NCBI RefSeq assembly: GCF_023073915.1
Contig: NZ_JADPKK010000013.1
Location: forward strand, 1-64,000
DNA: 64,000 bases
Reading direction: 5' to 3'
Source: Bradyrhizobium sp. 149
Lineage (GTDB): Bacteria; Pseudomonadota; Alphaproteobacteria; Rhizobiales; Xanthobacteraceae
Part shown: positions 7,457 to 15,722 of the stretch, one piece after another
Layout: each line of letters opens with the position of its first letter
Position numbering within the stretch: position 1 is the first letter of the stretch
The notes under the pieces: generated by a model
Database searches by the model: none
Told to the model about the DNA's origin: nothing
Seen by the model: the letters and a program-made list of their open reading frames with translations, nothing else
Program-made: the position numbers and the translations under genes

Positions 7457-9574
7457 TCAACCAGCCAGCCCGAGCACTTCGCCGCGATGCGAGGCCGACG
7501 GGCCGGCCGGCACACGATTGACGACGATGCCGGTCGGCGCACCGACAAACCGGGAGAGCGCAGCAATTGCCCTGCGCATTGCGGCCGAATCGATTGCGTC
7601 TTCGCGCGCGACCAGGATGACAAGATCGGCGTGAGCAGCCAGCGCGGCCGCCTCCGGCTGCAAGGCCAGAGAGGTGGCGTGGACGACGATCAGATCGAAC
7701 TCCGAACGAATATCGTCCGCGAGAAGCAGCTCGGGCCTCTTGCTGGCGCTCAGGAGCTCATCGACGCTGTGAAAGTCCGCGGTGGTCATGCGGTCGGCCT
7801 GGCCCTTGGCCTGATCCTTGGCCTGATCCTTGGCGAGGCCAGCCCCGGCACCGCCGAGGTCCGGCTCGACCCGGATCAGGACGCTCAGCTTCCCCGTGTT
7901 CACTGCCCATCGGTTCAGCGACCGCGCGACGGTGTTGCCGCCGGCCCGCTTCCCGACCGACATCACGAGGACGACCTTGCCACGAGGTCCCGGCACCTTC
8001 TCCAGCCGGTCGAGCACCGGACGCAGATGGGGGCTGATATCAAGTTCGTTCGTCGCGGACACCGGACCTCGCCAGATGTTTCTGGGGACTTCACCAGACG
8101 TCAGGTCGGGAATGCGGGCCCATACGGGCGGACGTGACCATGTCGCGGGCTGGCGCGGAGCCGGTTCGGGGTCGCGGATATCAGGAGCTGATTTGCCCGA
8201 TCCGAGCCCCGTGGCGGCAACCACCGCCGTCGATGTCAGCAGCGAACCGATCGCAAGAGCGGCGAGCAGCAAAGACAGCGGTGGAAGGGTCGAGCGCAGC
8301 GGCGGAATGGCGGACGACGCAATCTTGGTTTGGGAGCTCTGCAGGAGGCGCTGCTCGTTGGTCGTCTTGGAGCGCGAGAGGAACTGCTCGTAGATGTTTC
8401 TGTTGGCCTCGGCGTCGCGCTGCAGCTCCTGCAGCCTGACCAGAGCCTGACCGTCGACCAGAAGCTGCGATTCCGCAGCCTTCATCTGGCCTTCCAGCGC
8501 CTTCTGCTGCTCGCGCTGGGCCTCGTATTCCGATTTTGCGGTGTCGATGCCCTTCGTCCGCTCGACCTCGATCTGCCTGTTGAGGTCGGTCAACTGGCTG
8601 TACGACATGACGAGGTCGGGATGGCGATCGCCGAGCACCGCTCGCTTCTGCGCAATCTGGTCATTGAGCGCCGATCGCTGTGCGCGCAAAGCGCTCAGAA
8701 GATCCGGCTTTACTGGGCTCTCGACATTCGCCTTCGCGTCGCGCTGCGCCTGCTCATAGCGGGCCTTCGCCTCCTCGCTCCGGGCGCGCGCAGCGGCAAC
8801 CTGCTGTGACAGTTCGGTGACCCGCAATTGCTGGGTGGTGGAATCCTTGCCCGCGTTGACGATCCTGTGCTCGAGCTTGAACGTGGCAACGGCATCCTCG
8901 GACGCCTTCAGCCGCTCGCTCAATGACTTGAGCCGGCCACTGAGCCAGTCGGCGGCCTCGTCCGTGGCATCGGTGCGGATGCGGCTCTGGCTGGCGACGA
9001 ACGCCTCGGCGATGGCATTGGCATAATAAGCCGCCCGCTCCGGCCGGTTCGAGGTGAAGCGGATGGCGATGACATAGGTCAGCCCGCGACGGGAAATGTC
9101 GAGGCGATTGCGGAATCTCTCGAGCAGCCGCGCGGGGTCGGTATGTCCGCCGGCAATGTCTTCGTCATCCCGAAGCTTGAGCTGCTCGATCAGCGGCTTC
9201 AGGAAGCCGTCGGACTTCGCCACTTCGACCAGGCCTTGCAGCGCGGCGCTGTCCTGCCCTATGCCCGGCAGAACGTCCTGCTCCGTGGTCACGCGTTGCT
9301 CGCGAGGATCGACCACGACCAGCGCGGTCGCTGCAAATCGAACCGGAATCACCAACAGAACGACGATGCCAACGGCGAAAATCGCGAGAGCGAGCGTCAG
9401 GATGCGGCGAGCGTTGTCCCGCATGAAAGAAAGAGCACCCGCGGCTGTGAGCGCACCGCCGGAGCGTGCGGCGGATTCGCGAACCTCGCCGTTCGACGCA
9501 TTTTGGGTCTGCCACGACGCGGCGGCACCGGTCGATCCGGAACTTGTCGGGTCTGCGCGGCGACCGAACGTCAT
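7457..9574 (-). CDS. GumC/ExoP/Wzc-like chain-length protein with degenerate nucleotide-binding domain
   Basis: About 705 residues. The order is a cytoplasmic N-terminus, membrane segment at about 57-80, periplasmic Wzz region with long coiled coils rich in Ala/Glu/Arg (about 200-410), a second membrane segment at about 437-462 with a proline-rich lead, and a C-terminal region shaped like a BY-kinase ATPase. The Walker A position reads SVGKRAGGNT, lacking the usual GxGKS/T lysine-serine pair, and there is no C-terminal tyrosine cluster. I infer it regulates polymer length as a co-polymerase but is a pseudokinase. A short KDQAKDQAKGQ repeat sits in the C-terminal part. It is divergent from the GT4 gene. 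Confidence 0.85.
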   Translation of the reverse strand: MTFGRRADPTSSGSTGAAASWQTQNASNGEVRESAARSGGALTAAGALSFMRDNARRILTLALAIFAVGIVVLLVIPVRFAATALVVVDPREQRVTTEQDVLPGIGQDSAALQGLVEVAKSDGFLKPLIEQLKLRDDEDIAGGHTDPARLLERFRNRLDISRRGLTYVIAIRFTSNRPERAAYYANAIAEAFVASQSRIRTDATDEAADWLSGRLKSLSERLKASEDAVATFKLEHRIVNAGKDSTTQQLRVTELSQQVAAARARSEEAKARYEQAQRDAKANVESPVKPDLLSALRAQRSALNDQIAQKRAVLGDRHPDLVMSYSQLTDLNRQIEVERTKGIDTAKSEYEAQREQQKALEGQMKAAESQLLVDGQALVRLQELQRDAEANRNIYEQFLSRSKTTNEQRLLQSSQTKIASSAIPPLRSTLPPLSLLLAALAIGSLLTSTAVVAATGLGSGKSAPDIRDPEPAPRQPATWSRPPVWARIPDLTSGEVPRNIWRGPVSATNELDISPHLRPVLDRLEKVPGPRGKVVLVMSVGKRAGGNTVARSLNRWAVNTGKLSVLIRVEPDLGGAGAGLAKDQAKDQAKGQADRMTTADFHSVDELLSASKRPELLLADDIRSEFDLIVVHATSLALQPEAAALAAHADLVILVAREDAIDSAAMRRAIAALSRFVGAPTGIVVNRVPAGPSASHRGEVLGLAG
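7805..7834. repeat. 12-bp tandem repeat inside the GumC-like gene
   Basis: The unit cttggcctgatc occurs at 7805-7816 and 7817-7828, then half a unit follows to 7834. In the gene it encodes a repeating Lys-Asp-Gln-Ala tetrapeptide between the degenerate ATP loop and the next strand. Being a multiple of three, changes in copy number would keep frame. Confidence 0.8.
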
Positions 9575-9857
9575 GGATTTTACTCGGATTCAACTGGCGA
9601 ACACTGTTCAGTGGCCTGCTCCAACGTAAATATCTATGGTTAATCGGCGGTTACCCGCGCCAGGCGCAACCATGACCAATTGGTTAACGCGCCCGCTTCA
9701 CTTCTTCGGGAAGCAGCAGAATTCTCTCGCGAACGATGCCCGTGCGGCAAGGCGCGCATTAACTCCGTTTGCTGCTAGTCGGTGTCCGCGCGATGTCCGC
9801 ATGGTAGCTAAGGAGTTAAGAAGGTGAAAATTTCGTTTCTTCAGCGGGTCGGGATTC
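9575..9857. promoter_or_regulatory. Divergent promoter region of GumC-like and GT4 genes, with TTAA motifs
   Basis: The 283-bp region contains four TTAA words. TTAA at 9640-9643, seven bases, then TTAC at 9651-9654 is one mismatch from the CtrA consensus TTAA-N7-TTAA; TTAAC also occurs at 9684-9688 and 9759-9763. A strong aaggag ribosome-site-like sequence near 9810-9815 precedes a GTG at 9824 that is out of frame with the GT4 gene. No protein with recognisable content follows that GTG. Confidence 0.35.
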
Positions 9858-11033
9858 GTGCTCCATTACCAGCCAAACAAGGCGTTGGGCGAGACGACTG
9901 CGACGGCACTCCCGCCGCCCAACGGCGGCGGACGAAAGCTGCACGTGCTACTCGTACAGACCCAGGCCGAGAACGCCGGTGCGCAGGAGATCTCGCGGCT
10001 GCTTGGCGCCGGGCTGACCGCCCGCGGCTATCAGGTCACCAATCTGTTCTTCTTCCGCAAGTCGGATTCCTTCGATGAGCCGCCCGATACGATCTATTGC
10101 GCCTCAAGCCGGCCCGAAAATCCGCGGGCGCTGCTGCAAATGCTGTGGACGCTCCGCCGCCACATCAGGGCGACCAGAGCCGACGCCGTTCTGACATTCC
10201 AGCACTTCGGCAATGTCATCGGCGCCGGCGTGGCGCGCCTCGTTTGCCGCGCGCCCGTCATCGCCAATCAGGTTTCATCCGCGCTGTCGATGAGCTGGCC
10301 GGTCCGCACCGCCGACATCGTCATGGGCAGTCTCGGCTTCTTCGACCGCATCACGCTCAACTCGCTGGACATGCAGCGCGAGTATTCGCGCTACCCGAAA
10401 GCCTATCGCTCGCGCATGGTGCATGTCCCGCACGGCTTCGACGACAAGGCCCTCACGCTGTCGAAGCAAGCTGCGCGACAGAAGTTCGATCTGCCGCCGG
10501 ATCGCATCCTGCTCGGCTGCGCAGCAAGATTGCACCCGCACAAGCGACTTGATGCGGCCATACGTCTGTTGCCGGATCATTCATCCTGGCACCTCGCACT
10601 GGCCGGCCAGGGAGCCGACGAGGCCCGGCTGAGGCAGCTGGCGGATGATTTGAAAGTATCGGACAGGCTGCATCTGCTCGGCGAAATCACCCCGCGCCAG
10701 ATGGCGGAGTTTCTCGCCGCTCTCGACCTGTTCGTATTTCCGACACAGGCGGAGACCTTCGGTCTGGCCGCCGTGGAGGCCGCAAATGCCGGCGTTCCCT
10801 CGGTCGTCACCGATCTTCCGGTGTTGCGCGAGGTATTGTCCGTCGAAGGAAAGCCGACTGCGCTGTTCGTCGATGCCTCCGATCATACCAAGCTGTCGGC
10901 CGCCGTCTCCAGGCTCCTGACAGACCAGCAACTGAGCGACGAACTGCGACAAAACGCCAAGGGCCTGAAGCTGCGCTATTCAGTGGATGCCATGGTGGAG
11001 GAATACGTTCGAATTCTCGGCCAGGTCATGTGA
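9858..11033 (+). CDS. Glycosyltransferase family 4
   Basis: About 391 residues, GT-B fold. The N-terminal domain opens with HVLLVQTQAENAGAQEISRLL, the usual beta-alpha start with a sugar-acceptor glycine/alanine loop. The C-terminal domain has the nucleotide-sugar site: GCAARLHPHKRLDAAI (about residues 215-230) and FVFPTQAETFGLAAVEAANAG, the EX7E-type GT4 motif, followed by VVTDLP. It would add a sugar to the lipid-linked repeat unit at the cytoplasmic face. The only usable in-frame start is GTG at 9858, since the frame is closed by TGA at 9825. The GINT1-like gene follows 30 bases later on the same strand. Confidence 0.9.
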   Translation: MLHYQPNKALGETTATALPPPNGGGRKLHVLLVQTQAENAGAQEISRLLGAGLTARGYQVTNLFFFRKSDSFDEPPDTIYCASSRPENPRALLQMLWTLRRHIRATRADAVLTFQHFGNVIGAGVARLVCRAPVIANQVSSALSMSWPVRTADIVMGSLGFFDRITLNSLDMQREYSRYPKAYRSRMVHVPHGFDDKALTLSKQAARQKFDLPPDRILLGCAARLHPHKRLDAAIRLLPDHSSWHLALAGQGADEARLRQLADDLKVSDRLHLLGEITPRQMAEFLAALDLFVFPTQAETFGLAAVEAANAGVPSVVTDLPVLREVLSVEGKPTALFVDASDHTKLSAAVSRLLTDQQLSDELRQNAKGLKLRYSVDAMVEEYVRILGQVM

Positions 11034-11063
11034 TCGGAACGCATTGAAACGGATTGGCTCGAC

Positions 11064-12599
11064 ATGATCATCGAGTTTCGCTGTGAAATTGAGCATGCGC
11101 GGCGGTGGATGGGCCGCGAGACGCTGTCGATCGACGGCCGGGATGTACCGGTCCAGATCGCATGGACGGCAACGGCGGAGCCGCGGCCGGCAGGTCTCGA
11201 CATGCTGTTCGAACTCGAACGCTTGGTGTTGCACAAGGGCAAGCACAGCGGCAGCGACAGGCTGAAGATCAGTCCGGACCGGATCCAGGCTCGCGCCGGC
11301 ACGACTGAGGTGATCGTCGATTTCACCGGTGCCGCGCGGGATCCGAACTGCTCCGCCCGGCAGTATCTCCGCCCACTGTTCAATGGAACCGCAGGCGAAA
11401 ACGCCGCACTTGCCGCCATTCTCGCCGGCGATCTGCCGGTGATCGAAATCGTCAACGAGGTCGACGGTGCAGTCCTCGATCGCGGCCACCCCTCCGCCGA
11501 AATCGCAGCCGGCTTGAGTGGCGCGCTCGAAACGATCATGGCGCGAACGCTGACCATGGTGGCGGCCATCCTGTCGGGACGGCCAAGAATTCTGCCGCAG
11601 CTGACGCGTTCCGCCAGACACGGCATCGCCCGGCGTCCAGCGGCGTACGTCGCGCGCGGCCTCGCGGTATCGATCGCCAAGGAGATCTATCGCCTCTGCT
11701 GCTATGCCCCGCATTGGCATGTCGGATGGCGCATCAACAAGGGCGCAGGCGTCTGGCAGACCGGAGATCTGTCAGGGCCCCGCTGGAACGTCCTTGCAGA
11801 TCCCGGAAACCATTTCTACGCCGATCCTTTCCCCATCACCTGGCAGGGGCGAACATTCGTCTTCTTTGAAGATCTCGATCACCGGGTTGGGAAAGGAATC
11901 ATTTCCGCGATCGAGTTCGACGACAGGGGCCCGGTCGGAGAGGTCGTGCCCGTGCTGGACGAGCCGTGGCACCTTTCCTATCCATTCCTGATCGAGGACG
12001 ATGGTGCGTTGTGGATGATCCCGGAGAGCTCGCTCAATGGGGACGTCGCCATCTATAAATGCGTTCGGTTTCCGGACAAATGGGAGCGGCATGCGACGCT
12101 GCTTTCGGGCTTCGAGCTGGCCGATGCCACGATCACGCGGCACAACGGCTTGAACTATCTGTTCGGAGCCTGGCGCGACGGCACCGGCGGGTATTCGGAT
12201 TCGCTGGCGATCTATCACGCCGAGCATCTCATGGGCCCCTGGTTGCCGCATGCCAGCTACCCGGTCCTGATCGACCGCGCGAGCGCGCGGCCGGCGGGGA
12301 ATTTCGTCACCATCAATGACAAACTGTGGCGACCGGTCCAGGATTGTGCCGACGGATACGGCGCAGGGCTCGCCCTGGCGGAAATCGTCGACCTGTCGCC
12401 GATGACGTTCAAGCAGATCGTCCGCCACTCTCTCAAACCCGGACCGGCATGGCCCGGCAGGAAGTTGCACACCCTGAACCGGTGCGGGCTGCTCGAGGTG
12501 ATCGACGGATCGCGTGTCCAACCCAAGACCCGCGCCTTTGCCAGCAAACTTCCATCGGCTCTCTTGGCGCCGCGAACCATTCCCTATACCGCCAGCTAG
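11064..12599 (+). CDS. Two-domain protein with C-terminal GINT1_N-like beta-propeller, probable polysaccharide transferase
   Basis: About 511 residues. Residues 1-180 form an alpha/beta domain with VDFTGAARDP and a following AENAALAAILAGDLPVIEIVN-like helix-strand, reminiscent of formyltransferase-like N-termini in related bacterial proteins. Residues about 215-500 hold repeated beta-blade patterns beginning with NHFYADPFPITWQGRTFVFFED, which resembles the propeller at the N-terminus of glucosamine inositolphosphorylceramide transferase (GINT1_N) and GH43-type propellers. It has no signal peptide. Cotranscription with the GT4 gene suggests a sugar- or substituent-transfer step. The biochemical role is unknown. 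Its stop codon shares the palindrome CTAG with the convergent decarboxylase gene. Confidence 0.7.
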   Translation: MIIEFRCEIEHARRWMGRETLSIDGRDVPVQIAWTATAEPRPAGLDMLFELERLVLHKGKHSGSDRLKISPDRIQARAGTTEVIVDFTGAARDPNCSARQYLRPLFNGTAGENAALAAILAGDLPVIEIVNEVDGAVLDRGHPSAEIAAGLSGALETIMARTLTMVAAILSGRPRILPQLTRSARHGIARRPAAYVARGLAVSIAKEIYRLCCYAPHWHVGWRINKGAGVWQTGDLSGPRWNVLADPGNHFYADPFPITWQGRTFVFFEDLDHRVGKGIISAIEFDDRGPVGEVVPVLDEPWHLSYPFLIEDDGALWMIPESSLNGDVAIYKCVRFPDKWERHATLLSGFELADATITRHNGLNYLFGAWRDGTGGYSDSLAIYHAEHLMGPWLPHASYPVLIDRASARPAGNFVTINDKLWRPVQDCADGYGAGLALAEIVDLSPMTFKQIVRHSLKPGPAWPGRKLHTLNRCGLLEVIDGSRVQPKTRAFASKLPSALLAPRTIPYTAS

Positions 12600-14203
12600 C
12601 GCGGATGGCTGAACAGGTCCGTCGTGGCGTCGTCAACGGCGATATCGACCAGCGCCGGACCGCATGAGGCCAAGGCTTCGGCCAAGATGCGGTCGACATC
12701 GCCGGCATCGGTCACGCGCTGCCCCGGGCAACCCATTCCCCTGGCGAGCGCCACGAAGTCGAGCCCGGGCAAGTCGATTCCGGGCGGGCGATGCGCCCGC
12801 ATGAGTTGGCTGAAGGCGCGCATCGCGCCATAGCCTGAATTGTTCATGACCACGAAGGTGATCGGCAAGTGGCGTTGCGCCGCAGTCCAGATCGCCTGGA
12901 TACAGTACATCGCCGATCCGTCACCGATCAGGGCAACGATGCGGCGGCCGGGCCGCGCCAGCGCCACGCCGATGGAGGCCGGCAGGCTGTAACCAAGTCC
13001 ACCGCTCGCCATCGTGTAGAAGCTGTCCGCGCCCGGCCGCGGCAGGAATTGTTGAATGGCGGGACGATGCGACGGCGCCTCCTCGACCACGATCGCATCG
13101 CTCGGCGTCAAGGCCGAGAGCCGGGCGAGCGCATAAGCCGGCGGAATCGGATTTTGCGCGGCAGGCGCGGCAGACCGCGTCCCCGCGGCCGGCATCTCGC
13201 GCTCCGCGATTTCGGGCAGCACCGAGGACAGCACAGCCAGCGCTTTTGGGAGCGTGCTGATGATGGTTTCACCGACCGAAGCCGATGCGGCTTCCACCGG
13301 ATCATCCGTGATCTGCCAGACCGGCGTTCCGTCGACGAGCAAATCGCATTGTCCTTCGACATGGAAAGTAAACACCGGCGCGCCGACCACGACGATCAGA
13401 TCGGCGCCGCGCAGGGCGCGGGCGAGCCCTGCCGGCGCGGCCGGAAGGAAGCCGGCGAACAGCGGATGCAATTCCGGAAAGCTCGAACGGCTCGACATCG
13501 GGCTTGTCCAAACCGCCGCCCTCGCCTGTTCAGCCACAGCCACCATCGCATCGACACAGCCGCTACGATCGATCTCGGGGCCGACAACGAAAGCAGGCCT
13601 TTTGGCGGCTCCGATCGCCGCGCCAAGCCGAACGATCGCCGCCGGATCCGGCGCAAACTCCGTCGCGATGTGGCGGACCGGCGGAGCGACTGCGGGCCGC
13701 GCCCAATCATCCGAAGGTACCGACACGAATGTCGGACCGCGCGGGTGCTGCGTGGCGGTGAGGAAGGCTTGCGCGATCGCCGCTGGAACATCTTCGGCGC
13801 GCGCCGGTTCCGCGCTCCATTTCACATAGGGCTTTGGAAATTGTGCGGCGTCCTCGGCGAAGAGATACGGTCGCATCCGCAACAGGCTGCGCGCCTGCTG
13901 CCCGGCTGTCACGACCATCGGCGTCTTGTTGCGGAACGCAGTAAAGAGATTGCCAAGCGCATGACCGAGTCCGGCCGCCGAGTGCAAATTGACGAAGGCC
14001 GGTCGTCCGGTGGCCTGCGCATAGCCGTCCGCCATGCCGACGACGCAGGCTTCCTGCAAACCGAGCACGTAGTCGATGTCATCGGGCCAGTCGCCGAGAA
14101 AGGCAAGCTCGGTCGAGCCGGGATTGCCGAAAACGCGATCGACGCCAAAGGAGCGAAGCACACCGAGGGTCGCTTCCCGAACCGTGAGAACTTTCGAATT
14201 CAT
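12596..14203 (-). CDS. Thiamine-diphosphate enzyme, benzoylformate decarboxylase-like
   Basis: About 535 residues, full length for the family. Residues matching the benzoylformate decarboxylase active site are present: Ser30 in NPGST, Glu51 in LQEACVVGMADG, His73 in NLHSAAGLGH and the later histidine in GAPVFTFHVEG. The TPP/Mg motif starts at GDGSAMYC and ends about 25 residues later at VVMNN. It would convert an aromatic 2-oxoacid to the aldehyde and CO2. The aldehyde dehydrogenase gene ends 36 bases upstream on the same strand, so the pair could take a phenylglyoxylate-type acid to a benzoate-type acid. The exact ring substitution is not predictable. Other 2-oxoacid decarboxylases are less likely, given the paired histidines. 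Confidence 0.85.
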   Translation of the reverse strand: MNSKVLTVREATLGVLRSFGVDRVFGNPGSTELAFLGDWPDDIDYVLGLQEACVVGMADGYAQATGRPAFVNLHSAAGLGHALGNLFTAFRNKTPMVVTAGQQARSLLRMRPYLFAEDAAQFPKPYVKWSAEPARAEDVPAAIAQAFLTATQHPRGPTFVSVPSDDWARPAVAPPVRHIATEFAPDPAAIVRLGAAIGAAKRPAFVVGPEIDRSGCVDAMVAVAEQARAAVWTSPMSSRSSFPELHPLFAGFLPAAPAGLARALRGADLIVVVGAPVFTFHVEGQCDLLVDGTPVWQITDDPVEAASASVGETIISTLPKALAVLSSVLPEIAEREMPAAGTRSAAPAAQNPIPPAYALARLSALTPSDAIVVEEAPSHRPAIQQFLPRPGADSFYTMASGGLGYSLPASIGVALARPGRRIVALIGDGSAMYCIQAIWTAAQRHLPITFVVMNNSGYGAMRAFSQLMRAHRPPGIDLPGLDFVALARGMGCPGQRVTDAGDVDRILAEALASCGPALVDIAVDDATTDLFSHPR

Positions 14204-14239
14204 GAACTGGCGTCCTGGTGGGCTTGGCTTGCGGCGCGG

Positions 14240-15688
14240 TTAGAAGGGATAGTGCTGCGGCTGCGTCTCGATGGTGATCCAGCGCAGATCGGTGAACTCG
14301 GCGATCCCGGCCTGGCCGCCGAAGCGGCCGTAGCCCGATCCTTTCACGCCGCCGAACGGCATCTGCGCCTCGTCATGCACGGTCGGGCCGTTGACGTGGC
14401 AGATGCCGCTCTCGATGCGTTGTGCCACCGTCAGCGCCCTCGCGACGTCGCGGCCGAACACCGCGGCCGAGAGGCCGTACTCGGTGTCGTTCGCCAGTCG
14501 GACCGCGTCATCCACGCCACGTGCGCGGATCACCGAGACGACGGGACCAAAGCTCTCCTCGGTGTAGATGCGCATGCCGGGCGCCACCCGGTCGAGCACA
14601 GTCGCGGGGACGACCGTGCCAACCCGGTCGCCGCCCGCGAGCTTGACGGCGCCCTTGCCGATCGCATCGTCGATCAGTGCAACGACATGCCTGGCCGGCA
14701 CTTCGTCGATCATGGAGCCGACGACCACCGGACCGGAGCGCGGGTCCCCGGCCGGAAGCGCAGCTGTCTTTTTCGCGAGCTTCTCGACAAAGGACGCCGC
14801 CACCGCCTCGTCGACGATCACCCGCTCGGTCGACATGCAGACCTGGCCCTGATTGATGAAGGCGCCGAACGCCACAGCCGCGACGGCGGCATCGAGGTCG
14901 GCATCGTCGAGCACGACCAGAGGCGCCTTGCCACCAAGCTCGAGCAGCACCGGCTTGAGGTGGCGCCCGGCGAGTTCGGCGATGACCCGGCCGACGCGGG
15001 TCGAGCCGGTGAAGTTGATTCGCCGCACGGCAGGATTGGCGATAAGGCGCTCGACCAGATTGGGCGCATCGGCCGGTGCATTGGTCAGGACATTCACGAC
15101 GCCGGGCGGAAAGCCTGCGTCCTTGAAGACCTCGCCGATCAGCCGGTGCGTTCCCGGACAAATCTCGGATGCCTTGAGCACGACCGTATTGCCGCAGGCG
15201 AGCGCCGTCGCCACGGCGCGAACGCCGAGAATGATCGGCGCATTCCAAGGCGCGATGCCGAGGCAGACGCCGGCCGGCTGGCGAACGGACATCGCGAGAC
15301 ATCCCGGCTTGTCCGACGGGATCACCTCGCCCGCGATTTGCGTGGTGAGTGACGCCGCCTCGCGCAGCATGCCGGTCGCGAGCTTTACGTTGAAGGCCGA
15401 CCAGATCTCGGTCGTGCCGATCTCGGCCATCATGATCTTGACGAAGGCGTCGCGCTTGGCCTCGAGCGCATCTGCGGCCTTCAGCAACAGAGCGCGCCTC
15501 GCGTTCGGGCCGAACGCCGACCATGCGGCAAACGCGGCGGAGGCCGCCGCCACCGCAGCGTCGGCCTCGGAAGCGGTCGCGGCGGCCGCACGGCTTGCGA
15601 CCTCTTGCGACAGCGGATTGCGCCGCTCGAACACCTTGCCGCTGGAAGCGGCCTGATCCCGGCCGTTGATGAGAAGACTGACGTCCAT
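14240..15688 (-). CDS. NAD(P)-dependent aldehyde dehydrogenase (benzaldehyde/salicylaldehyde/vanillin type)
   Basis: About 482 residues. It has the ALDH fold signatures: cofactor loop with FTGSTRVGR at about 226-234, general base Glu250 in LLELGGKAP, and catalytic Cys284 in GQVCMSTERV, which is the variant seen in aromatic aldehyde dehydrogenases. The start at 15688 has AGGGAGG upstream; a longer upstream frame is arginine/serine-rich and overlaps the MHS transporter stop. It lies between the transporter and the benzoylformate-decarboxylase-like gene, so it probably oxidises that enzyme's aromatic aldehyde product to the acid. Located in the cytoplasm. Confidence 0.9.
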   Translation of the reverse strand: MDVSLLINGRDQAASSGKVFERRNPLSQEVASRAAAATASEADAAVAAASAAFAAWSAFGPNARRALLLKAADALEAKRDAFVKIMMAEIGTTEIWSAFNVKLATGMLREAASLTTQIAGEVIPSDKPGCLAMSVRQPAGVCLGIAPWNAPIILGVRAVATALACGNTVVLKASEICPGTHRLIGEVFKDAGFPPGVVNVLTNAPADAPNLVERLIANPAVRRINFTGSTRVGRVIAELAGRHLKPVLLELGGKAPLVVLDDADLDAAVAAVAFGAFINQGQVCMSTERVIVDEAVAASFVEKLAKKTAALPAGDPRSGPVVVGSMIDEVPARHVVALIDDAIGKGAVKLAGGDRVGTVVPATVLDRVAPGMRIYTEESFGPVVSVIRARGVDDAVRLANDTEYGLSAAVFGRDVARALTVAQRIESGICHVNGPTVHDEAQMPFGGVKGSGYGRFGGQAGIAEFTDLRWITIETQPQHYPF

Positions 15689-15722
15689 GAAAACCTCCCT
15701 GATGTAAGTGATGGCGCCCGGC

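Noticed and set aside
9824-10078. GTG with a good ribosome site out of frame with the GT4 gene
   Set aside because: The translated peptide has no GT4 similarity and is arginine-rich after 25 residues. The GT4 frame itself is complete from GTG 9858.
12869-15352. Very long plus-strand open frame (over 800 codons)
   Set aside because: It runs antisense to two clear enzymes (decarboxylase and aldehyde dehydrogenase) with all catalytic motifs. The long frame is arginine/histidine/aspartate-rich and has no domain, a known shadow effect in GC-rich DNA.
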